From Ensifer sp. LCM 4579 (GTDB lineage: Bacteria; Pseudomonadota; Alphaproteobacteria; Rhizobiales; Rhizobiaceae), in NCBI RefSeq assembly GCF_001854885.1, contig NZ_MDDV01000009.1, positions 24,556-88,555 on the forward strand: a stretch of 64,000 nucleotides of DNA. Reading direction: 5' to 3'. A program made the position numbers and the translations under genes. Shown here one piece after another: positions 17,411 through 25,907 of this stretch. The notes under the pieces are model-generated. The model worked only from the letters and a program-made list of their open reading frames with translations, was not told the origin of the DNA and did not search any database. Each line of letters opens with the position of its first letter. Positions within the stretch are counted from its first letter, which is position 1.

Positions 17411-19282
17411 TTAGGTTGGATTGTGAAGACCGGCGGCACCGGGGTTGAGGCCGGCGGCCTCGAGTGGACCGGGTTGCGCCGGCTTCGGCGTGCGGCGGCG
17501 GCCGATATAGGCCTCGATCACGGCGGGATCGGACTGGACTTCCGCCGGCGAGCCGATGGCGATCTGCTGGCCTTTGTTGAGCACGACGACCCTGTCGCAG
17601 AGCCGCATGATGAGCTTCAGGTCGTGCTCGACGACGAGCAGCCCCAGCCGATATTTCGTGCGGATGCGGTCGAGCACATGCATCAGCTCCTGTGTTTCGG
17701 CCGGATTCATGCCTGCGGCGGGCTCGTCGAGCAGCAGATAGCGGGGTTCAAGCGCCAGGGCGCGGGCGATTTCGAGCCGCCGTTGAGCGCCATAGGAGAG
17801 CGTACCGGCGAGCCGGTCGGAAAATTTCTCAAGGCCGACTTCGGCCAGTACCCGGCGCGCGCGTTCCCGGGGATCGGCTTCACGCTTGAAGGCGCTGGCC
17901 GCGACCGTGACATTTTCAAGTACCGTCAGGTTCCTGAAAAGGCGGATGTTCTGGAAGGTGCGGGCGAGGCCCGCGACCGGCACGGCGTGGACGGGCAGGG
18001 ATGCTACGTCCATGCCGTCGATCATGACGCGGCCGGTCGACGGCGGAACGACGCCCGAGACGCTGTTGATCAGCGTCGACTTGCCGGCTCCGTTCGGCCC
18101 GATGAGGCCGATGACGAGACCCGGCGTTATCTCGAAGTCCGCCTTCTCCAACGCCACGAGACCGGAAAAGCTCTTGCCGAGATTTTCAATACGGAGCGTG
18201 CCGGCCGTCGTCACCGGGGTGCCGGAACCATCGGAGTCAAGGCGCGAGGTCCTGGCTTCGAAGCCCTTGAGCCAGGGCAGGCGCTCGTCCAGCTCGCGCA
18301 CGCCGAAGAGGCCGTCCTGCAGTCGGTACATGACCACCAGGATCGCGACGCCGATGCCGATGTCGGTAAGGCCGAAGACGGTCGGCAGCGAGAAGACTCC
18401 GAAATCGGCGCCGCCCTCCAGCTTGCGCAGCAACTCGACGATCACCATGATGACGGCGGTGCCGCCGACCGCGCCGGAAACCGTGGTGATGCCACCGAGG
18501 ATCAGCATGGCGAGCAGCACGAAGGTGAGATTGAAATAGAAGTCCTTGGGCGAGAAGGCGCCGAGGAAATGCGCCAGCAGCGCACCCGCCGTGCCGGCAA
18601 GGGCGGCGCCGATCACCCAGGCGATGAAGCGATGCAGCCTGACATTGACGCCGACGGCGATGGAAGCGATCTCGTCCTCGCGCGAGGCCCGGAGTTTCAA
18701 GCCGGCGCTCGAGTCGCGATAGATGCGCGCGATGGCGATCGCCGCGACCGCGAATGGGAGCGCCAGCCAGAGATTGACGGCGCGCGGAATGCCGAAGAAG
18801 GTCTGGCTGCCGCGGGTGAAATCGGACGACGCCACGAGCACGACATGCACGATCACCAGGAAGCCGAGCGTGGCGATCGAGGCGGAGGAGCCGCCAAGCC
18901 GCGCCACGGGGATGCCGATCAGCACGGCGACGGCAACGACCACCAGAAGCGCGACCGCAAGTGCGGGCAGGAAGGGCATGCCGATGCCCGCCAACCATTC
19001 CGGCAGGTGCGGCAGCGCCGTCTTCTCTATGATCGGGTTGATCGTCAGAAGCCCTGACGCATAAGCGCCGATCGCCATGAAGCCGACATGGCCGAAGGAA
19101 ACGATCCCAGAATTGCCGGCATAGAGGCCGATTCCGAGCACGGCGATGACATTGATCATGAAGAGCGTCACGAGCCGCTCGCCGCCACCCGGGAAGAACA
19201 GCGATGCGCCGGTCGCTGCTACGAGCAGAGGTAACGATGTCAAAAGGATACCGATGACGGTTTCTCGCCTGAAGCGCACCAT
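17411..19282 (-). CDS. Fused LivM permease-LivG ATPase of a branched-chain-type ABC transporter
   Basis: 623-residue single polypeptide. The first roughly 330 residues are a LivM-type permease (NVIAVLGIGLYAGNSGIVSF, GHVGFMAIGAYASGLL, multiple hydrophobic spans). A linker of about 35 residues is followed by a LivG-type ATPase with GPNGAGKST, LSYGAQRRLEIARAL and LLLDEPAAGMNP, ending in the usual VIEAYIG. The start at 19282 is preceded by GGGGAGAG; the longer frame to 19339 lacks support. Fusion fixes permease and ATPase at one to one. It is the first gene of the operon, divergent from the RpiR regulator. Confidence 0.92.
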   Translation of the reverse strand: MVRFRRETVIGILLTSLPLLVAATGASLFFPGGGERLVTLFMINVIAVLGIGLYAGNSGIVSFGHVGFMAIGAYASGLLTINPIIEKTALPHLPEWLAGIGMPFLPALAVALLVVVAVAVLIGIPVARLGGSSASIATLGFLVIVHVVLVASSDFTRGSQTFFGIPRAVNLWLALPFAVAAIAIARIYRDSSAGLKLRASREDEIASIAVGVNVRLHRFIAWVIGAALAGTAGALLAHFLGAFSPKDFYFNLTFVLLAMLILGGITTVSGAVGGTAVIMVIVELLRKLEGGADFGVFSLPTVFGLTDIGIGVAILVVMYRLQDGLFGVRELDERLPWLKGFEARTSRLDSDGSGTPVTTAGTLRIENLGKSFSGLVALEKADFEITPGLVIGLIGPNGAGKSTLINSVSGVVPPSTGRVMIDGMDVASLPVHAVPVAGLARTFQNIRLFRNLTVLENVTVAASAFKREADPRERARRVLAEVGLEKFSDRLAGTLSYGAQRRLEIARALALEPRYLLLDEPAAGMNPAETQELMHVLDRIRTKYRLGLLVVEHDLKLIMRLCDRVVVLNKGQQIAIGSPAEVQSDPAVIEAYIGRRRTPKPAQPGPLEAAGLNPGAAGLHNPT

Positions 19283-19388
19283 CCTGCACTCTCCCCAGAT
19301 TGTTTCGGCCCGTGCTGTTCTTCTCGGCCAGCTCTTCATGGGCCCGTTCCCTATCGTCAGGTTAGCGCATCCGGACTGAATGTCAATA

Positions 19389-19428
19389 TTGTTTCAAAGA
19401 ACATTCTGCACTTGCAATTTTGAAACAA
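19389..19428. promoter_or_regulatory. RpiR-type operator in the livMG/rpiR divergent region
   Basis: Inverted repeat TTGTTTCAAA (19389-19398) and TTTGAAACAA (19419-19428), exact 10-bp arms separated by 20 bases. TGAAAC/GTTTCA half-sites are characteristic of RpiR-family operators. Its place between the two divergent start sites suggests it controls both units. A related GTTTCAAAAC occurs at 16152-16161 in the livK-livF gap. Confidence 0.7.
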
Positions 19429-19471
19429 ACATTAGATTGTGAAGGCGCACCATTGTCGTTAGGAGGCAGAA

Positions 19472-20401
19472 ATGGCGATCCGGGATCGGTTGACGGACGG
19501 AGCAATCACCTTCACGCGGTCGGAGTTGAAGATCGTGCGACAGCTCCTGTCGAATTATCCCGCGGCGGGGCTGAACACTGTCGCGCATCTTGCGGCCTCC
19601 GCCGGCGTCAGTAATCCGACCGTCGTACGTTTCGCCAACAAGCTCGGCTTCGAGGGTTATCCCGAATTCCAGCAGGCGCTGCTCGACGAAGTGCAGGAGC
19701 GGATGAGTTCGCCGCTGACGATGCTGGACGAGCGTCAGCCGTCGCCGGAGCAGGAGAATTTTTATCAGCATTTCTTGCGCGCCAGCGTGCATGCGCTCGA
19801 ATCCGCCATGCAGATGCTGCCGTCGGAGGATTTCGAAGCGGCGGTCGCGGCCGCGGCCGACACGAGCGCCCGCATCCATTGTCTTGGCGGCCGCTTCAGC
19901 GGCTTTCTCGCCGGGCTGCTCTGGTCGCATATGAAGCAGTTGCGCAGCGATACCCGCTGGATCAACGGCAGCCGCGCGGACCAGGTCGACCACCTCGTCG
20001 ATCTCGGCAAGCGCGACTTGCTCTTCGTCTATGATTATCGCCGCTATCAGAATGACACGGTCCGGTTCGCGCGGCAGGCATCGGTGCAGGGCGCGCGGAT
20101 CGTGCTCTTCACCGACCGCTGGCTATCCCCGATCGCCGATTTCGCCGATGTCACGTTGACGGTGCCGGTCGATACCGTTTCGCCCTACGACACGATGGTG
20201 CCGGCGGTCGCCCAGACCGAGGCGCTGGTCGCGGCCCTGACCGGGCGTCTCGCCGGCCAGTCGCGCGCCCGCATCGAAAAGATGGAAGAGCTCAGGCGCA
20301 GCCACGCCATCACCGAGGACGCCCTCAACCGCACACCAAAGAAGCGCGATGGACTTCGGCTGGCGGGAAAGGAAACTGAAAGCATGGGAGAAATCGAATG
20401 A
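19472..20401 (+). CDS. RpiR-family transcriptional regulator (HTH + SIS)
   Basis: 309-residue regulator. Its N-terminal HTH_6 domain spans about 1-80 (ITFTRSELKIVRQLLSNYPA; AASAGVSNPTVVRFANKLGF) and a SIS domain about 125-260 (SARIHCLGGRFSGFLAGLLW; VTLTVPVDTVSPYDTMVPAV). RpiR SIS domains usually sense phosphosugars, but a subset controls amino-acid and amide catabolism. The ribosome site AGGAGGC lies at the right distance from ATG 19472. The stop overlaps the next start (ATGA), so regulator and hydrolase are coupled. A clear inverted repeat sits just upstream. Confidence 0.9.
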   Translation: MAIRDRLTDGAITFTRSELKIVRQLLSNYPAAGLNTVAHLAASAGVSNPTVVRFANKLGFEGYPEFQQALLDEVQERMSSPLTMLDERQPSPEQENFYQHFLRASVHALESAMQMLPSEDFEAAVAAAADTSARIHCLGGRFSGFLAGLLWSHMKQLRSDTRWINGSRADQVDHLVDLGKRDLLFVYDYRRYQNDTVRFARQASVQGARIVLFTDRWLSPIADFADVTLTVPVDTVSPYDTMVPAVAQTEALVAALTGRLAGQSRARIEKMEELRRSHAITEDALNRTPKKRDGLRLAGKETESMGEIE

Positions 20402-21060
20402 GTGCCGTCACGGCAAGGGTCGGGGATGACATTTTGAGGCGCGACAGCAAGTACGAGCAGGGCCGCACGGCAGTGCTTTTCGTCGACATGCAGCGCATCT
20501 GGTGCGAGCCCGAGCTCGACCCGACCCATCCGCAGGGCGCCGAAAGCTATTACCACCGCCGGCTCCGCGAGACCGTAGTTCCGAACCAGGTGCGCATCCT
20601 CGAGGCGGCCCGCGCAGCCCCCTGCAACGTTCTGCATACCATCATCGAGAGCCTGACGCTCGACGGCCGCGACCGTTCGCTCGACCACAAGCTCTCCAAC
20701 ATGCACGTCCCGAAGGGGGCGCCCGAGGGGGAAATCATTGCCGCGCTTCATCCGGTGGTGAACGAGATCGTGCTGCCGAAGACCTCCTCCGGAGTCTTCA
20801 ATTCGACCAATATCGATTACGTGCTGCGCAACCTCGATACGCGCTACCTGATCGTCGCCGGCGTCATCACCGACCAGTGCGTCGATATGGCGGTTCGCGA
20901 TGCGGCCGATCGTGGCTATCTCGTCACGGTGGTCGAGGACGCCTGCGCGACCTATAGCCAGGAGCGCCATGACGCGGCACTTCGCGCCTATGCCGGCTAT
21001 TGCTGGACGACCGACACGCAAACCGTGGTCGACCGGCTTCAGGCCCTGCGCCGCGCCTAA
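20398..21060 (+). CDS. Isochorismatase-family cysteine hydrolase
   Basis: 220-residue alpha/beta hydrolase with the family catalytic triad visible as Asp30 (VLFVDMQ), Lys128 (LPKTSSGVF) and Cys161 (GVITDQCVDMAVRDA). Members hydrolyse amides, carbamoyl-amides or ureido compounds (nicotinamidase, N-carbamoylsarcosine amidase, biuret hydrolase) and isochorismate. In this setting an amide or N-carbamoyl substrate imported by the neighbouring transporter is the best guess. Translation is coupled to the RpiR gene through a 4-base overlap. Confidence 0.88.
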   Translation: MSAVTARVGDDILRRDSKYEQGRTAVLFVDMQRIWCEPELDPTHPQGAESYYHRRLRETVVPNQVRILEAARAAPCNVLHTIIESLTLDGRDRSLDHKLSNMHVPKGAPEGEIIAALHPVVNEIVLPKTSSGVFNSTNIDYVLRNLDTRYLIVAGVITDQCVDMAVRDAADRGYLVTVVEDACATYSQERHDAALRAYAGYCWTTDTQTVVDRLQALRRA

Positions 21061-21192
21061 TGCATGTCGCCCAAAAGTGTGAAGTAGTTTTGGGACAACG
21101 ACATGCATGAAAACAAAGAACTGAAGTGTGTGGCACGAATACGATCACAGTACCCGACAGTAACGTCATTTGGGTTTGGCGGCTCTTTTTTG

Positions 21193-21310
21193 CCCTCATC
21201 CCTGTGCTTGTCACAGGGATCCAGCAGCGCCGCGTCTGCGGCGCGGAAGAGTCTTTTCAGCCCAAGGACTTGGGCTGGCTGGATTCCTGTGACAAGCACA
21301 GGAATGAGGG
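21193..21310. repeat. Cloverleaf-like palindromic repeat element
   Basis: Outer arms of 33 bases (21193-21225 and 21278-21310) pair with only two mismatches. Between them are two perfect hairpins: GCGCCGC/GCGGCGC (21227-21244) and CAGCCCAAG/CTTGGGCTG (21258-21277). A single strand would fold into a three-stem structure. There is no coding sequence. It resembles mobile palindromic elements dispersed in rhizobial genomes. Confidence 0.8.
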
Positions 21311-21399
21311 ATGAGGTGAGTGTTGCCCTACCACCAACCGGCGTAGGCAGCAGGAGCTGAGGTCGTGATGTGGAATACGATTAGACGCGACGCGCCTTA

Positions 21400-21502
21400 G
21401 CGCTTCGGCGCGAAAACCGGACACGGTTTTCGGATCGCATTATGCGTGGATTCAAAGATTTACTGCGTCCTTTGCGCGTCCCGAAGGGCGCAGGGCGCTG
21501 CA
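21400..21502. repeat. Degenerate RIME-type and A-box repeat
   Basis: A gCGAAAACCGG/CCGgTTTTCGg-like palindrome (around 21409-21433) is followed by a diverged version of the module found at 28693 (CTGCGTCCTTTGCGCGTC, then GGCGCAGGGCGCTGCA). It occupies the leader of the glutamine-synthetase-like gene, so the open frame extending back to 21442 is repeat sequence and not coding. Confidence 0.55.
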
Positions 21503-21537
21503 AGACGGCCATCAGAACAAGAGGAGAGGGGACCCCC

Positions 21538-22884
21538 ATGACCGAGACCGCGACAGGCAAAGCGCCATTCGATCTCACGGAGCTCGCGATGTTCGTGACC
21601 ACCGATATCGCCGGCATCACCCGCGGCCGCAGCTTCGCCGCCAGTGAGATCGACGATTACATGAGGAAAGGTGTCGGCTGGGTGCCGGCCAATCTGGCGC
21701 TGACACCCTTCGACGAAATCGCCGAGGCGAACCCCTGGGGCTCCGCCGGTGACTTGAGGCTCATGGCCGGGCCCGAGAGCCGGGTGCGCGTCACCTGCCT
21801 GCCGGACGCGACGCCGCTGCATTTCTATCATGCGGACATTACCGACCTTGGCGGAAATCCATGGGACTGCTGCGTTCGCAGCTTCCTGAAGCGGACGCTC
21901 GAAGAATTCGAGCGCGAGGCCGGGCTCAAAGTCGTTGCCGCAGTCGAGCAGGAGTTCCAGCTTCTCGGCGTCGACTGGCCCGAAGCGCCCTCCTTCAGCC
22001 TGCGCGCACAGCGCCGCGCCGATCCGTTCGGGCCGCTTTTGATGACGGCGCTCGAGGAGGCCGGCGCGGAGCCGGAAATGTTCCTGCCGGAATACGGCAA
22101 GGACCAGTTCGAAATCACCTGTCGCGCTGCCGACGCGCTCATCGCCGCGGATCGTGGCGCGACGATCCGGATCATCGCCAGGGAGGTTGCGGCGCTCTTC
22201 GGCTGGCATGCGAGTTTCGCGCCGAAGACCAGTCCGGAGGGAGTCGGCAACGGCGTCCACCTGCATGTGAGTTTCACCGATCTCGATGGCAATCCGGCGA
22301 CCTTCGATCCATCGCGGCCCGGCCGTCTATCGGCGGTCGCCGGCGCCTTCGCCGCCGGGGTGATCCGCCACCTGCCGGCGATCGCCGCCTTCACGGCGCC
22401 GTCCGTGCTTTCCTACAGCCGGCTCGTCCCGCATCACTGGAGCGCCGCCTACACGTGCCTCGGCGAGAAGAACCGCGAGGCGACGCTCAGGATCTGCCCG
22501 ACGCTCGATATTGCCGGCAGCAATCCGGCCCGCCAGTTCAACATGGAGTACCGGGCAGCGGATGCCTGCGCGAGCCCGCATCTGTCGCTCGCCGTCGTGC
22601 TCAAGGCGGGCCTCGAAGGCATCAGGGCCGGTCTCGATCAACCGCCGCTCGTCAATTCGGATCCGTCCGAGCTTTCGGCGGAAGAACAGCAGAGGCTCGG
22701 CATTTGTCGCCTGCCTGAAAGCCTCGGGGAAGCGCTCGATACGCTGGCAGAAGACGAGGTCGTTACGGGCTGGTTCGCCAAGGAATTTCTCGATTGCTAC
22801 GTCGCGATGAAGCGCAAGGAGATCGGGATCGTCGAGGACTTGTCCGCGGACGAACTCTGCAGCCGCTACGCGGCCGTCTATTGA
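21538..22884 (+). CDS. Glutamine synthetase-family ligase
   Basis: 448-residue GS-fold enzyme. It has an N-terminal beta-grasp part (about 15-105) and a C-terminal catalytic domain with AAVEQEFQLLG (metal-binding glutamates), KDQFEIT, GNGVHLHVSF (the HxH-type metal and ATP site) and NREATLRICP. The start at 21538 follows GAGGAGAGGGGA; the longer frame from 21442 runs through a repeat. Paralogues of this size in catabolic clusters often gamma-glutamylate amines (PuuA/GlnA3-like) rather than make glutamine. Together with the hydrolase genes this suggests an amine or amide route. The substrate is not known. Confidence 0.85.
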   Translation: MTETATGKAPFDLTELAMFVTTDIAGITRGRSFAASEIDDYMRKGVGWVPANLALTPFDEIAEANPWGSAGDLRLMAGPESRVRVTCLPDATPLHFYHADITDLGGNPWDCCVRSFLKRTLEEFEREAGLKVVAAVEQEFQLLGVDWPEAPSFSLRAQRRADPFGPLLMTALEEAGAEPEMFLPEYGKDQFEITCRAADALIAADRGATIRIIAREVAALFGWHASFAPKTSPEGVGNGVHLHVSFTDLDGNPATFDPSRPGRLSAVAGAFAAGVIRHLPAIAAFTAPSVLSYSRLVPHHWSAAYTCLGEKNREATLRICPTLDIAGSNPARQFNMEYRAADACASPHLSLAVVLKAGLEGIRAGLDQPPLVNSDPSELSAEEQQRLGICRLPESLGEALDTLAEDEVVTGWFAKEFLDCYVAMKRKEIGIVEDLSADELCSRYAAVY

Positions 22885-22894
22885 GGATTGTTCG

Positions 22895-23710
22895 ATGACT
22901 TCGCCAATGGCCATCAAAGATATAGATCGACCGCGCCACGATCCGAGCCAGCCGCTGCTGGCGATCGACGAGCCGCCGCCCTATGCCGTCTTCAATCCGG
23001 ACGGTGCCGCGCCGATCCTGCTCCTCTGCGAGCATGCCTCCAACCGCATACCCCGCGCGCTCGGCGACATGGGCCTGTCCTCCCACGACCGCCAGCGACA
23101 CATCGCCTGGGATATCGGCGCGCTGGCGCTGGCGCAGCATCTGAGCCTCAGCCTCGACGCTCCTCTCTTCTTCACCAACTATTCGCGGCTCGTCATCGAC
23201 TGCAACCGGCCGCTCTCGGCGCCCTCCTTCATCCCCGAGGTCAGCGAGACGACGGAAATCCCGGCGAACCGCGATTTGAGCCAGGCGGAACGGCAGCAGC
23301 GGATCGACATGCTCTTCACGCCGTTTGCGAAGGCAGTCACGCGTCGCCTCGAGCTCTTCGAAGCGAGGCGAGAGCGACCCTTTGTCGTTGGTGTCCACAG
23401 CTTCACGCCGGTCTATTTCGGGCGGCAGCGCCCCTGGCAGGCCGGCATCCTCTACGGCGAGGCCGTCGATTTTGCGCGATCGCTGATCCGGGCCCTAGGC
23501 AGCGAAAGCGGACTGACGATCGGCGACAACGAGCCCTACACCATCCATCCGGACGAGGACTACACGGTTCCCGTCCATGCCGACGCGCGCAAGCTGCCGG
23601 GCGTGCTCCTCGAGGTGCGACACGACCTGATCGGCGACGCGGCCGGCGTCGCCGCCTGGGGAGAACGGCTGACGCGGCACCTGAAGGCCAGTTATACCAA
23701 ATCTCGATGA
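22895..23710 (+). CDS. N-formylglutamate amidohydrolase-family protein
   Basis: 271-residue zinc-hydrolase-type protein with the family start PILLLCEHASNRIPRAL, then WDIGALALAQHLS, VIDCNRPL, VGVHSFTPV and LLEVRHDLI. The prototype cleaves N-formylglutamate to formate and glutamate at the end of histidine degradation (HutG type). The homologue beside a GS-like ligase may cleave another N-acyl or gamma-glutamyl product. It starts 10 bases after the ligase stop. The last residues (SYTKSR) are encoded within the left arm of a palindromic element at 23694, so its natural C-terminus was probably replaced. Confidence 0.88.
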   Translation: MTSPMAIKDIDRPRHDPSQPLLAIDEPPPYAVFNPDGAAPILLLCEHASNRIPRALGDMGLSSHDRQRHIAWDIGALALAQHLSLSLDAPLFFTNYSRLVIDCNRPLSAPSFIPEVSETTEIPANRDLSQAERQQRIDMLFTPFAKAVTRRLELFEARRERPFVVGVHSFTPVYFGRQRPWQAGILYGEAVDFARSLIRALGSESGLTIGDNEPYTIHPDEDYTVPVHADARKLPGVLLEVRHDLIGDAAGVAAWGERLTRHLKASYTKSR

Positions 23711-24006
23711 TAGGAACCGATAGGACCGGCTCGATCGGTCTGTCTGGCTAGGAGAGGCTCGCAGGACGATGCTATTGCATCCGCGGGTTTAACCCGAGGA
23801 GCAAGGGTCTCGACGACGCCAGACGGACCGAGAAGCCGGCCGTAGGTGGTGGCCTATGGCTGATCGTGGGCGTCGTTGCGATGCTTGATCCTCGGGTTAA
23901 ACCCTGGGTTAAACCCGAGGATGCGAAAGCATCGCTCTGCGCACCGCGCCTAGCCCACGACCAGCCATAGGCCATCCTATCGGTTCCTATCATCGAGACT
24001 TGGTAT
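23694..24006. mobile_element. MITE-like palindromic element with 32-bp terminal inverted repeats
   Basis: The left end (23694-23725) and right end (23975-24006) are inverted repeats with one mismatch, both beginning ATACCAA. Inside are a second nested pair around GGCCTATGGCTG (about 23850) and CAGCCATAGGCC (about 23961), and several GGGTTTAACCCG-type palindromes. There is no transposase gene. The element overlaps the last codons of the upstream gene and fills the 351-base gap before pepT. Confidence 0.75.
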
Positions 24007-24061
24007 CAGGTGAGGCGGTTATGGCCCCGAATTCCGAGTAAGGGTGAGAAGCAGTGCAGTG

Positions 24062-25294
24062 CTAAACGCGCTCCGCCCAGATCTTCGCCAGTTCGACGAT
24101 CGTCTTCACCGCTTTCTCCATGTCCTGCCGGCTGATCCATTCGAGCGGCGAATGAAAGGCATGGCCGCCGGCGAAGAGGTTCGCCGACGGCAGGCCCATG
24201 AAGGAGAGGCGTGAACCGTCGGTGCCGCCGCGGATGCTGCCGCGCACCGGCACCATGCCGGCGCGACGGATCGCCTCCATGGCATTGTCGACGACCTCCG
24301 GATGGCGATCGAGGATCGTCTTCATGTTGCGATATTGCTCCCTGACCTCGAAGGCATAGGTGGAGCCGGGATAATCCAGCATCACGCTCCTGGTCAGGTC
24401 CCGCAGCATCTCTTCCTTGGCGGCAAGGCCCTCCTCTTCGAAATCGCGGACGATGAAGCTCACCAGCGCCCTTTCCATCGAGCCGGTGACGCCGGTCGGA
24501 TGGACGAAGCCCTCGCGGCCCTCCGTCGTCTCCGGCGCCACGGTTCTCGGCAGCCGCGCCACGATCGCCGCGGCGATCTTGATGGCGTTTTCCATCTTGT
24601 CCTTGGCAAAGCCCGGATGGATCGCGACGCCGTGTATGGTGATGTCGACGCGGTCGGCCGAGAAGGTCTCGTCCTCGATATGGCCGGCCGTCTCGCCGTC
24701 GACCGTGTAGGCGAAATCGGCGCCGAGGGCCTCGATGTCCACCTTGTCGACACCGCGCCCGATCTCCTCGTCAGTGGTGAAGAGCAGCTTGATCGTGCCG
24801 TGCCGGATGTCGGAATTGGAGACAAGGACCTCGGCCGCCGTCATGATCTCGGCGATGCCGGCCTTGTCGTCGGCGCCGAGCAGGGTCGTGCCGTCGGTGG
24901 TGATGATGTCGTTGCCGATCTGGTCGGCGAGGGCCGGATTGTCGCTGACGCGGATCACCTGCTGCGGGTGGCCGGGAAGCGGAATGTCGCCGCCGTCATA
25001 ATGCCGGACGATCTGCGGCCTGACATTCGTGCCGGTAAAGTCGGGCGCCGTATCCATATGCGAGCAGAAGCAGATGACCGGCACCGGCCTATCGACATTG
25101 GACGGGATCGTTGCGTGGACATAGCCGTGCTTGTCCATATGCGCGTCGGCAAGACCGATCGCCAGCAGCTCCTCGACCAGCAGGCGGCCAAGATTCTTCT
25201 GCTTTTCCGTGGAGGGCTGCGTCAGCGACAGGGGGTCCGATTGGGTGTCGATGACGACGTAGCGCAGGAAGCGGTCGGTAACGGTTTCGATCAT
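24062..25294 (-). CDS. pepT: Peptidase T (tripeptide aminopeptidase, M20B)
   Basis: 410-residue cytosolic zinc exopeptidase that removes the N-terminal residue of tripeptides. M20 metal-binding features are visible: FCSHMDTAPDFTG (His, Asp), GADDKAGIAEIMTA (bridging Asp), LLFTTDEEIGRGVD (catalytic and metal Glu pair), and GGTDGSRLSFMGLP near the C-terminus. The start at 25294 (MIETVTDRFLRYVV) matches the usual N-terminus and length of about 408; the upstream ATG at 25306 adds only four residues. It is transcribed toward the palindromic element and is apparently monocistronic. Confidence 0.95.
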   Translation of the reverse strand: MIETVTDRFLRYVVIDTQSDPLSLTQPSTEKQKNLGRLLVEELLAIGLADAHMDKHGYVHATIPSNVDRPVPVICFCSHMDTAPDFTGTNVRPQIVRHYDGGDIPLPGHPQQVIRVSDNPALADQIGNDIITTDGTTLLGADDKAGIAEIMTAAEVLVSNSDIRHGTIKLLFTTDEEIGRGVDKVDIEALGADFAYTVDGETAGHIEDETFSADRVDITIHGVAIHPGFAKDKMENAIKIAAAIVARLPRTVAPETTEGREGFVHPTGVTGSMERALVSFIVRDFEEEGLAAKEEMLRDLTRSVMLDYPGSTYAFEVREQYRNMKTILDRHPEVVDNAMEAIRRAGMVPVRGSIRGGTDGSRLSFMGLPSANLFAGGHAFHSPLEWISRQDMEKAVKTIVELAKIWAERV

Positions 25295-25328
25295 GGGCGG
25301 TTCCACTGCATTGTTGCACCGATGGCTA

Positions 25329-25430
25329 TACAGCGCCGCGCGTCTTATCAGACGGGCTAAGGTCGCTGCAACTCTCTGGATCTGCGCATCGAGCTTTCCG
25401 AAAATCTGGTCGATTTTCGGGCCGATGCGC
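25329..25430. repeat. Rhizobial palindromic repeat (A-box plus RIME module)
   Basis: The A-box module at 25329-25370 (CAGCGCCGCGCGTCT, then AGACGGGC and GGTCGCTG) is followed by a RIME-type palindrome at 25384-25430, with GCGCATCGAGC and CCGAAAAT pairing with ATTTTCGG and GATGCGC. It lies upstream of pepT, and no gene is visible between it and dodecin. Confidence 0.75.
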
Positions 25431-25642
25431 TGGCGCGAGGCGGCACCGAGGTGAATGGGAGAGCGCGTTCGCCGCGCGCATTCATGTTCTCGCGCGCTTT
25501 TGCTGGCGCTTCAATCCCAACGGGCGCATGATTGCCGGGCAGTGGGGCGGGCTTCCCGACCCTTAAATGCGATGGCTGGCCTCGGTCGAGGCGAGCCGAA
25601 ACCTTAGCCATGCGCAACCAGCAGCCCATTGAGGAGGATAAG

Positions 25643-25852
25643 GTGAGCGGACACGTTTACAAGAAGGTGGAACTGATCGGCAGTTCGCCGGTCTCGATTG
25701 ACGAGGCCATCCAAACGGCGATCTCCCGAGCCTCACAGTCGATGCGAAACCTCGACTGGTTCGAAGTCGACCAGGTCCGGGGTCAGATCGTCAACGGCAA
25801 GGTGGCGCACTACCAGGTGGTGATGAAGGTCGGATTCCGCATCGAGGAATAG
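25643..25852 (+). CDS. Dodecin-family flavin-binding protein
   Basis: 69-residue protein with the dodecin pattern HVYKKVELIGSSPVSIDEAI, then NLDWFEVDQVRGQIVNGKVA and YQVVMKVGFRIEE. Dodecins form hollow dodecamers that sequester flavins or related cofactors and buffer them. The Trp in LDWFEV is the flavin-stacking residue. The GTG at 25643 is preferred because AGGAGG precedes it and the product then has the standard 65-70 residues; the in-frame ATG at 25610 would add eleven residues. Confidence 0.9.
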   Translation: MSGHVYKKVELIGSSPVSIDEAIQTAISRASQSMRNLDWFEVDQVRGQIVNGKVAHYQVVMKVGFRIEE

Positions 25853-25907
25853 GCTGTGGGTTTGGCGATCCGCGAGCAATCTCCTCGCGGATCGCTGCAA
25901 CGCGAAG

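Noticed and set aside
17336..19057. Open frame of 573 codons on the plus strand opposite livMG
   Set aside because: Antisense shadow with a repetitive Arg/Asp/Gly-rich translation; the liv fusion on the other strand has clear catalytic motifs.
21100..21520. Direct and inverted repeats that might suggest a CRISPR array
   Set aside because: There is no regular repeat-spacer spacing. The repeats are single inverted palindromes that fold on themselves.
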